From the NCBI GenBank assembly GCA_937927795.1, contig CALBSF010000195.1:1-6856 (forward strand): 6,856 nucleotides of DNA, given 5' to 3'. This DNA comes from an uncultured Rickettsiales bacterium (GTDB lineage: Bacteria > Pseudomonadota > Alphaproteobacteria > Rickettsiales > UBA1997). The notes beneath the pieces were generated by a model. The model was not told the DNA's origin. It saw only the letters and a program-made list of their open reading frames with translations, and searched no databases. The position numbers and the translations under genes are program-made. Below, one piece after another: positions 1-5,903 of the stretch (its first letter is position 1; the number at the start of each line of letters is the position of its first letter).

Positions 1-56
1 AATCTCGGTACAATCCCCTCTCCCTTGAGGGGAGAGGGTTAGGGTGAGGGTGATTT
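1..56 (+). repeat. 56-bp GC-rich dispersed repeat, left copy (REP/MITE-like)
   Basis: This block matches the reverse complement of 6763-6818 at 53 of 56 positions; the differences are at window bases 8, 10 and 11. It is far more GC-rich than its surroundings. It holds a perfect 9-bp inverted repeat, CCCTCTCCC at 16-24 and GGGAGAGGG at 30-38, with a 5-base loop TTGAG. A G-rich tail follows, and the similarity stops at base 56. The ends are weakly inverted (AATCTC against AATCAC). It ends 17 bases before the rlmN start codon, so it would fall in the rlmN leader if transcription starts upstream. Because the window begins at base 1 of the block, the true left boundary is unknown. Similar CCCTCACCC-TAACCCTCTCCCC units are familiar as dispersed intergenic repeats in many bacteria, but I cannot name a family. 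Confidence 0.9.
29..50 (+). other. Canonical G-quadruplex motif in the left repeat
   Basis: Four G-runs lie on the + strand at 29-32, 36-38, 42-44 and 48-50. They are separated by three loops of exactly three bases (AGA, TTA, TGA). This satisfies the usual intramolecular G-quadruplex rule of runs of at least three G with loops of 1-7 bases. The first two runs also form the 3' arm of the 16-38 hairpin, so hairpin and quadruplex cannot form together. It lies 23 bases before the rlmN ATG, on the rlmN coding strand. The motif is seen directly; actual folding is inference. Confidence 0.7.
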
Positions 57-73
57 GTGTCAAAATACAAATA

Positions 74-1156
74 ATGCAAAATAAACAAAATATACTCACT
101 TTAGACAAAAAAAATCTTGCTCTAGCAATTGCAAATCTAAATGAAAAACCATTTAGAGCCTCGCAAATATTAAACTGGCTTTATGTTGCTGGCGCAAAGA
201 ATTTTAGCGAAATGAGCGACATTTCTAAAGATCTTCGTCAAAAATTAGAAGAAAATTTTTTCATTCCAAGACCACAAATTACTCAAGATATTACCTCACT
301 TGATGGCACCAGAAAATGGTTAATAAAATTTCATGATGGCAAAGAAGTTGAGATGGTTTTCATCCCCGAAGAAACTCGTGGAACCCTTTGTATTTCCTCA
401 CAAGTTGGCTGCACTCTTGCTTGTAAATTCTGTCATACTGGAACTCAAACTTTAGTCAGAAATTTAGAAACTTTTGAAATAATTTCACAAATTTTACTTG
501 CTAAAGATTGTTTAAATGATTGGAAAAATGGCAATCAAAGAAAACTCACCAACATAGTATTTATGGGCATGGGTGAGCCATTTTTTAATTATGAAAATGT
601 TGCAAAATCAGTTGAAATTTTAACTGATTTAAATGGATTAGCTTTTTTGCATCGCAAAATCACCATTTCAACTTCTGGATTAGTTCCTGAAATTTTACGC
701 GCCTCAAAAGAATTAAAAACCGGTCTTGCAATATCACTTCACGCCACTAATGACGCACTTCGAAGCGATATAATGGCAATTAACAAAAAATATCCTTTAG
801 CAGAATTGATGAAGGCTTGTAAAATTTATAATGAAGAAAATCCTAATCAAAAAATTACTTTTGAATATGTGATGCTTGAAAATAAAAACGACAAAGAAGA
901 TCACGCATTAGAATTAATCAAATTAATTAAAAAATTTAATTTAAATGTTAAAATAAATTTGATTCCTTTTAACCCGTGGAGTGGCTGTGAATATGGCCGC
1001 AGTCGCAATGATCAAATTGAAAAATTTCAGCAACTTTTAAAAAGTAACAAATTAATTGCACCAATTAGAAAAACTAGAGGAGATGATGTTTTGGCAGCTT
1101 GTGGGCAATTAAAATCTGCGTCTCAAAGACAACAAAAAAAGCACAGCGCTAATTAG
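74..1156 (+). CDS. rlmN: 23S rRNA/tRNA adenine-C2 methyltransferase RlmN
   Basis: Radical-SAM enzyme that adds a methyl group to C2 of A2503 in 23S rRNA and, in E. coli, of A37 in several tRNAs; it is cytoplasmic. From the ATG at 74 the protein is 360 residues, close to E. coli RlmN (384). The [4Fe-4S] cluster motif CTLACKFC has its cysteines at 113, 117 and 120. The methyl-carrying catalytic cysteine is C343 in TRGDDVLAACGQL, and the conserved C106 lies in GTLCISS. The SAM-site motif MGMGEP is at 164-169. The HTGTQ-LVRN wording after the cluster is typical of Alphaproteobacteria. The frame is open back to a GTG at 44, but that lies inside the repeat and adds ten residues without family likeness, so ATG 74 is preferred. 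No clear Shine-Dalgarno sequence is seen. The 3' end overlaps dsbB by 48 bp, tail to tail. Confidence 0.96.
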   Translation: MQNKQNILTLDKKNLALAIANLNEKPFRASQILNWLYVAGAKNFSEMSDISKDLRQKLEENFFIPRPQITQDITSLDGTRKWLIKFHDGKEVEMVFIPEETRGTLCISSQVGCTLACKFCHTGTQTLVRNLETFEIISQILLAKDCLNDWKNGNQRKLTNIVFMGMGEPFFNYENVAKSVEILTDLNGLAFLHRKITISTSGLVPEILRASKELKTGLAISLHATNDALRSDIMAINKKYPLAELMKACKIYNEENPNQKITFEYVMLENKNDKEDHALELIKLIKKFNLNVKINLIPFNPWSGCEYGRSRNDQIEKFQQLLKSNKLIAPIRKTRGDDVLAACGQLKSASQRQQKKHSAN

Positions 1157-1615
1157 AAATAAACAATAAATTATATTCCAAGCAGCCATTGAAAGCCCAA
1201 GCAAAAAGAATTGCGGCTCGCTACATTTTACTGATTTTGCGCTAAGTAATGCAACTTCTAACTCTTGCAAATCTTCAATTTCATTCAAATTGCTACTTGC
1301 GCTGCAAGTGGATGGTCCTTTAAATAATTTCTGCTCAACTGCAACGTGATAAGAAGCAATTAAACTATTTATCGCCAAAACAAAAAGGCATAAATAAATA
1401 ACTGCTATTTGTGATTTTTTATCTTTAAAAAAAGCAATAGACATCAATGATAAAGCAAGCGCAACAAAAAATGGCTTTCTTTGATAAAGACATAAAATAC
1501 AAGGCTGATAATCAAAAATATACTGCGAAATATAAGCAAAAATAAGTGCGAAACCAGCGCTAAAAAATAAAAATAATAATATCCAATTTAAGGGAATTTT
1601 TTTATATAAGAACAT
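1109..1615 (-). CDS. dsbB: Disulfide bond formation protein DsbB
   Basis: Inner-membrane quinone reductase that reoxidises periplasmic DsbA and passes the electrons to ubiquinone or menaquinone. The 168 residues show about four hydrophobic helices (roughly 10-30, 48-62, 69-88, 137-162). The quinone-linked CxxC is PCILC, C39 and C42, followed by YQR. The second redox pair is C104 and C131 in the periplasmic loop, almost the same places as in E. coli (C104/C130). The YHVAVEQ-GPSTC segment and the SMAAWN motif near the end fit the alphaproteobacterial form. The start ATG shares one base with the pgi stop (TAATG), which suggests translational coupling in a pgi-dsbB operon. No Shine-Dalgarno sequence precedes it. 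DsbA is not in the window. The last 15 codons overlap rlmN on the other strand. Confidence 0.93.
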   Translation of the reverse strand: MFLYKKIPLNWILLFLFFSAGFALIFAYISQYIFDYQPCILCLYQRKPFFVALALSLMSIAFFKDKKSQIAVIYLCLFVLAINSLIASYHVAVEQKLFKGPSTCSASSNLNEIEDLQELEVALLSAKSVKCSEPQFFLLGLSMAAWNIIYCLFLISAVLFLLSLRRRF

Positions 1616-2826
1616 TATTTTTTAAGAATTTTTTTAGCCAGATCTTTTCTAAGCTCTACAGCCGGTTGGTTGAATGGGTCTATATTTTTTAAATCTGCAA
1701 TTAAAATAACCTCTAAAAACATCCACGCCATTAAGCTGCCAAGAACTTCTTCATTTAATTTTTCAACTTCAAAAATTCTAATTGGTAATTTTTTACGATT
1801 TAAAACTTCAATAGTGGTATCTTGCTCAACTTTAACAATTTCGCTTAGTTTTTTGCCACCAAATAAGGTTTTTACACCCTTTAAATCTTTAACCAAAAAA
1901 TCATTTTTGGTTTTTTTTGCCACAATAAAAGTAAAAAATTTATCTTTTGGTCCTTCCAAATAAAGCTGTAATTGACTATGTTGATCAATGGTTCCCATTG
2001 AATTTATTGGCACTGATCCAAAACCATTTTTACCCAAAGATTCCGCCCAAAGCTGACGATACCAGTCAGTAAAATTTTTTAAATCATCAATATAAGGCAT
2101 AATCACATTGCTCTTAAAGCCTTTATCATAAAGCTCTAATTGCATATTGCATGAATTTAAAATTTTATCATCACCATCAATAAATTCTTGAACAACTTTT
2201 TTGGCACCATTTCTAATTTTCTTCAAATCAAGGCCGCAAATCAATGCTGGCAACATTCCAACAATTGAAAAACAAGAAAATCTACCGCCAATTTCTTTAG
2301 GATGATGCGCAATTTTAGCGCCAATTTCTAAAGCAATTTTAGCAATTGGATTATCTTTAGATTCAGTAACAAATAAAAATTGTTTAGCAAAATTTTTAAC
2401 TTTTATTTTTTTAAGCAAATCAATCAAAATCAAGGTTTGACAAATGGTTTCAATGGTTTGACCTGATTTACTAATAACTAAAAAAAATGTATTTTTGATA
2501 TCTAAATTATCAAAAGAATTTTTTATTGTGGATGGGTCAATTGATTCTAAGAATTCTAATTTATTTTGAAATTTTAAAGCGGTTAAAGCTTTACCACCAA
2601 GGCTTGAGCCGCCAACGCCCAAAACTAAAACTTTTTTATAAACAGAAATATCTTTAGCTAATTTTTCAAATTCTAATAAATCTTTTTGATTAAAAATAAT
2701 ATCAATTTGTGGTAATTTTTTATCTTGAATTTTTTTGCGCAGCAAATCCGCCACTCCTTTTTGCTTCATCGAAGGCTTTGTGGAGGGAATATTTTTAAAA
2801 ATTTGTAAAAATAAACTTTTACTCAT
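1615..2826 (-). CDS. pgi: Glucose-6-phosphate isomerase (short bacterial form)
   Basis: Cytoplasmic enzyme interconverting glucose-6-phosphate and fructose-6-phosphate in glycolysis and gluconeogenesis. The 403-residue protein is shorter than Bacillus (about 450) and E. coli (549) Pgi but keeps the family's landmarks. These are the GGSSLGG sugar-isomerase loop (72-78), the phosphate-binding SKSGQT (119-124), GGRFS (180-184) and WAESLGK with the presumed base E262. GTIDQHSQ supplies ring-opening H283, and the C-terminal FNQPAVELRK supplies K394. The two SIS-type domains are therefore intact. It is first in an operon with dsbB, with a one-base stop/start overlap. The metabolic link to disulfide formation is not obvious. 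A promoter candidate lies at 2907-2935. Its presence argues against Rickettsia itself, which lacks upper glycolysis. Confidence 0.95.
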   Translation of the reverse strand: MSKSLFLQIFKNIPSTKPSMKQKGVADLLRKKIQDKKLPQIDIIFNQKDLLEFEKLAKDISVYKKVLVLGVGGSSLGGKALTALKFQNKLEFLESIDPSTIKNSFDNLDIKNTFFLVISKSGQTIETICQTLILIDLLKKIKVKNFAKQFLFVTESKDNPIAKIALEIGAKIAHHPKEIGGRFSCFSIVGMLPALICGLDLKKIRNGAKKVVQEFIDGDDKILNSCNMQLELYDKGFKSNVIMPYIDDLKNFTDWYRQLWAESLGKNGFGSVPINSMGTIDQHSQLQLYLEGPKDKFFTFIVAKKTKNDFLVKDLKGVKTLFGGKKLSEIVKVEQDTTIEVLNRKKLPIRIFEVEKLNEEVLGSLMAWMFLEVILIADLKNIDPFNQPAVELRKDLAKKILKK

Positions 2827-2906
2827 TTATTAATTAAATTTGACTTATACCATTTAACAAACACTCAAAATAAGCGTGATTACCTATAAATAAAGCCTTT
2901 TAGTCA

Positions 2907-2935
2907 ATTATAACCTCTATTTTTCATAAAAGCAA
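2907..2935 (-). promoter_or_regulatory. Candidate sigma70-type promoter for pgi-dsbB
   Basis: Read on the minus strand, a perfect TATAAT (2912 down to 2907) is preceded by TTGCTT (2935 down to 2930) with a 17-bp spacer. Transcription would begin near 2900 and leave a leader of about 75 bases before the pgi ATG. The -35 box matches only half of TTGACA. In AT-rich DNA a TATAAT can arise by chance, so this rests on spacing and position. Confidence 0.4.
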
Positions 2936-2940
2936 AGATC

Positions 2941-2968
2941 TTGTATTATTGAAAATATTATTTATAAT
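2941..2968 (+). promoter_or_regulatory. Candidate promoter for tRNA-Cys (and perhaps gshA)
   Basis: A perfect TATAAT at 2963-2968 is preceded by TTGTAT at 2941-2946 with a 16-bp spacer. The predicted start, near 2975, would give a tRNA precursor with a leader of about ten bases. No terminator follows the tRNA, so the same transcript could run into gshA. The -35 element is weak. Confidence 0.42.
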
Positions 2969-2985
2969 TGCCACTCCTTAAATTT

Positions 2986-3060
2986 GGCCGGATAGCAAAG
3001 TGGTAATGCAAGGGCCTGCAAAGCCTTTATCCGTCGGTTCGATTCCGACTCCGGCCTCCA
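2986..3060 (+). tRNA. tRNA-Cys (anticodon GCA)
   Basis: The sequence folds into a full cloverleaf. The acceptor stem GGCCGGA pairs with TCCGGCC, the D stem is GCA/TGC, and the anticodon stem is AGGGC/GCCTT with loop CTGCAAA. The anticodon GCA is at 3018-3020. The T arm is GTCGG/CCGAC around TTCGATT. The discriminator is T and CCA is encoded (3058-3060). U73 with a GCA anticodon is the expected cysteine identity. gshA begins 27 bp downstream with no hairpin or T-run between. Confidence 0.97.
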
Positions 3061-3087
3061 TATGATGATATTCTTAGATACCTTTAA

Positions 3088-4347
3088 ATGCTGCAAAATC
3101 TATTAAGTAAAATAATTAAAAATAAGCAAGTAATTGAAGATTTTTTTAATAAGAAATTTAGCCAAAATCCTGCTTTATTATATAATTCAATCGATTTAAG
3201 ACATTCGGGCTTTAAGATTGCCCCTGTTGACACCAATTGCTTTCCGGCAGGCTTTAATAACCTTTCTTTAACTTCAAAAGAAATAGCCAAAAAACTTGCT
3301 GATGATTTTTTAACCAAAAATTTTGGTGATGTTCAAAATATTTTACTAATTCCAGAAAATCACACTCGTAATTTACGCTATTTAGAAAATGTTTTGGCTT
3401 TAAAAAATATTTTAAATAGAAATGTTGAAATTGGCAGTTTGATTGCTGATTTACAGGATAAAACAACTATTGATTTAGAAAATAATCAATCAATAACTCT
3501 TAATCCCCTAATTAGAAATAACGATAAAATTACTACCAAAGATGGCTTTTGCGCTGATTTAATTATTTTAAATCACGATTTAACTGATGGAATACCTGAA
3601 ATTCTACAAAATCTTACAATTCCAATTATTCCTTCACCAAACCTTGGTTGGCATAATCGCACCAAATCTAATCATTTTACAATTTACAATCAATTAGCTG
3701 AAGAATTAGCAAAAATAATAGAGATTGATCCTTGGTTAATTTCTTCAATGCATAAATCTTGTGATGACGTTGATTTTAAAGAACAAAAAGGCATTGAGTG
3801 CTTAGCTAAATCAGTTGATGAATTGCTGAAAAAAATCAAAATAAAATATCAAGAATATGATATAAAAGAAGAGCCTTATTGCTTTATTAAAGCTGATAAT
3901 GGAACTTACGGAATGGCGGTTTGGCCAGTGTTTTGCGTTGAAGATGTTTTGGAAATAAATAAAAAAGAGCGCAATAAAATGAATATGCTCAAAGGATCAA
4001 TAAAAAACACCAAAGTCATGATTCAAGAAGGCATCAAAACTATTGATAAAATTGATGGAAAAATTTCTGAAGCAATGATTTATTTAATTGATGCCAAAGT
4101 AACGGGGAATCTGTTTCGCATTAATGAAAACCGTGATGAAAAAATCAGCTTAAATAGCGATGGGATGAGTTTTGTTGATTTGATAAATTTAAATGAAAAT
4201 CAATTAAATTTATCTGTAAATAAAGATGGAATTATTGAAATTTATTCTTTAATTTCAAGACTTGCTGCTTTAGCAGCTGCTATTGAAAGTGGGGCAAACG
4301 ACGGGTCTCGAACCCGCGACCCCCAGAACCACAACCTGGTGCTCTAA
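3088..4347 (+). CDS. gshA: Glutamate-cysteine ligase, Acidithiobacillus-type GshA
   Basis: Joins glutamate and cysteine with ATP to give gamma-glutamylcysteine, the first step of glutathione synthesis. The 419-residue frame fits the GshA family first defined in Acidithiobacillus (PF08886/TIGR02049), not the E. coli or plant types. Recognised segments are APVDTNCFPAGFNNL (45-59), IPENHTRN (88-95), GWHNRTKSNHF (187-197) and the ATP-grasp-like IKADNGTYGMAVW (267-279). The family-like end appears to be RLAALAAAIES near residue 401. The remaining residues, GANDGSRTRDPQNHNLVL, are simply the antisense reading of tRNA-His, so the stop comes from inside that gene. Either the native stop was lost or the frame was extended. 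ATG 3088 is the first start after the tRNA; no Shine-Dalgarno sequence is seen. gshB is not in the window. Confidence 0.88.
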   Translation: MLQNLLSKIIKNKQVIEDFFNKKFSQNPALLYNSIDLRHSGFKIAPVDTNCFPAGFNNLSLTSKEIAKKLADDFLTKNFGDVQNILLIPENHTRNLRYLENVLALKNILNRNVEIGSLIADLQDKTTIDLENNQSITLNPLIRNNDKITTKDGFCADLIILNHDLTDGIPEILQNLTIPIIPSPNLGWHNRTKSNHFTIYNQLAEELAKIIEIDPWLISSMHKSCDDVDFKEQKGIECLAKSVDELLKKIKIKYQEYDIKEEPYCFIKADNGTYGMAVWPVFCVEDVLEINKKERNKMNMLKGSIKNTKVMIQEGIKTIDKIDGKISEAMIYLIDAKVTGNLFRINENRDEKISLNSDGMSFVDLINLNENQLNLSVNKDGIIEIYSLISRLAALAAAIESGANDGSRTRDPQNHNLVL

Positions 4348-4367
4348 CCAACTGAGCTACGTCTGCC
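4290..4367 (-). tRNA. tRNA-His (anticodon GTG) with encoded G-1
   Basis: On the minus strand, GCAGACG pairs with CGTTTGC (7 bp with one G-T). The D stem is GCTC/GAGC and the anticodon stem is CCAGG/TCTGG around loop TTGTGGT. The anticodon GTG is at 4332-4330. The T arm is GCGGG/CCCGT around TTCGAGA. The discriminator is C, CCA is encoded (4292-4290), and the preceding base (4367) is G. This gives the G-1:C73 pair that is the main histidine identity element. Several alphaproteobacterial orders have lost this pair, so its presence helps narrow the taxon. The gene overlaps the 3' end of the gshA frame on the opposite strand. Confidence 0.97.
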
Positions 4368-4382
4368 ATAGGGTGGAATTAC

Positions 4383-4409
4383 TTTATATATTATTAACTC
4401 ATTTGTCAA
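4383..4409 (-). promoter_or_regulatory. Candidate promoter for tRNA-His
   Basis: Minus strand: a perfect TTGACA (4409 down to 4404) and a TATAAA (4388 down to 4383) are separated by 15 bp, slightly short of the ideal. Initiation would fall near 4376, about ten bases before the tRNA. The -35 hexamer lies only 11 bp from the start codon of the divergent operon at 4420, so transcription of the two could interfere. Confidence 0.48.
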
Positions 4410-4419
4410 GAAAAGTAAA

Positions 4420-5172
4420 ATGAAAACTAGAAAGCCATTAATTGGAATTGTTCCTGATTACAAAGAAGGTTCACCTAATTGCTATTCTGCAAAACCATAT
4501 TACGCGCTGCGCCATAACTATGTTGATATGATTAACAAAGCGGGTGGAGCGGCTATTATTTTGACTTACGATTATGATTTAATCGATGATTATTTAGATG
4601 CAATTGATGGATTAATGATTGTGGGCGGTTATTTTGACATTCATCCTAAAAGATATGGTGAGGAAAAAATTCATCCAACGGTAAAATTAAATCCGTTTCG
4701 TGAGAATTTTGAATATTCTTTGGGCGTAAAAGCAATTGAAAAAAATTTACCTTTTTTTGGAATTTGTAATGGCATGCAATTGCTTAATGTTTTGCATGGC
4801 GGCAATGTTATTCAACATATTCCAGATGCTGGAAAATTTATGGATCACGAACAAAGTCATTTTGATGGGCTTAAAGATTACAAAATACCATATCACCATG
4901 TTAACATAGTAAAAGATTCTAAACTTTTTTCAATTATTGGTGAAGAAAAAATTCGCACCAATTCTTCTCATCATCAAGCAACTAAGCAAGCGGGCAAAGG
5001 TCTTACTGTATGCGGCTTTGCTGAAGATGGAATTATTGAAGCAATTGAAAAAACCGACCATGAATTTTGTCTTGGGGTTCAATGGCATCCTGAATTTGAA
5101 GTTTGCGATGCCGATAAAAAAATCTTTGACGAATTTGTAATAACAGCTAAAAAATATAAGGATAAAAAATGA
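4420..5172 (+). CDS. Class I glutamine amidotransferase-like hydrolase (peptidase C26, PuuD-like)
   Basis: Cytoplasmic hydrolase of the C26 family, which includes gamma-glutamyl-GABA hydrolase PuuD and gamma-glutamyl hydrolases. The 250-residue protein has the family's normal length. The nucleophile C116 is in the elbow GICNGMQLLNV, and the partners H223 and E225 are in VQWHPEF. NSSHHQA (181-187), the VGGY segment (68-71) and the YGE turn (79-81) are also typical. The exact substrate cannot be told; no putrescine-pathway gene is nearby. A gamma-glutamyl substrate is possible, given gshA next door, but that is inference from adjacency. It is first in a four-gene operon: its stop overlaps the rluB start (ATGA). 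No convincing promoter was seen in the 52 bp upstream; TATATT at 4387-4392 lacks a -35 partner. Confidence 0.85.
   Translation: MKTRKPLIGIVPDYKEGSPNCYSAKPYYALRHNYVDMINKAGGAAIILTYDYDLIDDYLDAIDGLMIVGGYFDIHPKRYGEEKIHPTVKLNPFRENFEYSLGVKAIEKNLPFFGICNGMQLLNVLHGGNVIQHIPDAGKFMDHEQSHFDGLKDYKIPYHHVNIVKDSKLFSIIGEEKIRTNSSHHQATKQAGKGLTVCGFAEDGIIEAIEKTDHEFCLGVQWHPEFEVCDADKKIFDEFVITAKKYKDKK
5158..5162 (+). promoter_or_regulatory. Ribosome binding site of the RluB gene
   Basis: AAGGA lies six bases before the ATG at 5169, inside the end of the upstream gene. It is the only clear Shine-Dalgarno sequence I could find before any gene start in this window. It supports ATG 5169 over later in-frame starts. Confidence 0.6.
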
Positions 5173-5903
5173 TTGAAGAAAAAAATGAAGATAAGGGAAT
5201 TCGCGTTGCAAAATTAATTGCAATGTCTGGTCATTGCTCTAGAAGAGAGGCTGAAGCATTGATTGTGGAGGGCAGAGTTCAGGTAAATGGCGTGGTAATT
5301 AACAGCCCAACAACATTTATTACCGATCATTCGGTTAAAGTTGATGGCAAATTAATTAGTGAAAAACAGCCAGTAAGATTATGGCTTTTTCATAAACCAA
5401 AAGGCGTTATTACAACTAATAAAGATCCAAAAAATCGTAAAACCGTATTTGACGCGCTGCCAAAAGGAATGCCTAGAGTTATAACGGTTGGCAGGTTAGA
5501 TTATAATACTGAAGGATTATTGCTTTTAACCAATGATGGCACTATTGCGCGCTATGCAGAATTGCCGCAAAATAAATGGATTAGAAATTATCGCGCTAGA
5601 GTTTTTGGTAAATTAGATATTGAAAGACTAAAAAAATTAGAACAAGGAATTACCGTTGATGGCATTAGATATAGAGGAATCAAGGTTGAAGTTGAGTCGG
5701 AAAGAGAATCAAATTCTTGGCTGAAAATTTCTTTAGATGAAGGAAAAAATCGTGAAATTAGAAAAGTGATGGAGCATTTGGGGTTACAAGTTAGTCGCTT
5801 GATCAGAATTTCATTTGGTCCTTTCATCCTAGGAAACATGGCGGTTGGTGAGCTTAAAGAAATTAATAAAACTACAATTAGAAACTTTTTTCCTCAAGCA
5901 TGA
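5169..5903 (+). CDS. rluB: RluB-type 23S rRNA pseudouridine synthase (RsuA/RluB/E/F family)
   Basis: Converts a uridine to pseudouridine in rRNA. In E. coli, RluB acts on U2605 of 23S rRNA and its relative RsuA on U516 of 16S rRNA. The 244 residues begin with an S4 RNA-binding domain (about 11-60, with SGHCSRREAEALI and GRVQVNG). The catalytic domain follows. The catalytic aspartate is D111 in GRLDYNTEGLLLLTNDG (108-124), and the late motif EGKNREIRKVMEHLG spans 191-205. RluB is favoured over RsuA by the LDYNTEGLLLLTNDG and LQVSRLIRISFGPF wording, but the exact target base cannot be proved. Both ends overlap neighbours by four bases (ATGA), consistent with translational coupling through the operon. 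Confidence 0.92.
   Translation: MIEEKNEDKGIRVAKLIAMSGHCSRREAEALIVEGRVQVNGVVINSPTTFITDHSVKVDGKLISEKQPVRLWLFHKPKGVITTNKDPKNRKTVFDALPKGMPRVITVGRLDYNTEGLLLLTNDGTIARYAELPQNKWIRNYRARVFGKLDIERLKKLEQGITVDGIRYRGIKVEVESERESNSWLKISLDEGKNREIRKVMEHLGLQVSRLIRISFGPFILGNMAVGELKEINKTTIRNFFPQA

Noticed and set aside
16..38. Repeat hairpin as an intrinsic terminator
   Set aside because: The stem is strong, but the bases after it are G-rich rather than a T-run in one direction and ATTAAA-like in the other. It could still pause or protect RNA, but it is not a standard terminator.
1670..1963. 97-codon open frame on the + strand
   Set aside because: It lies wholly antisense to pgi, including conserved Pgi C-terminal codons, and its translation resembles no family I know.
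3084..3466. Minus-strand open frames over the start of gshA
   Set aside because: They are antisense to well-recognised GshA motifs, have no recognisable protein features and no ribosome binding site.
4264..4277. GCTGC-TTTA-GCAGC hairpin as a terminator for tRNA-His
   Set aside because: The stem is only 5 bp, no T-run follows on the minus strand, and the bases encode the conserved Leu-Ala-rich GshA end.
4930..5223. Open frames on both strands inside the C26 hydrolase gene
   Set aside because: They are alternate-frame readings across the catalytic NSSHHQA and WHPEF codons; AT-rich DNA gives such frames by chance.
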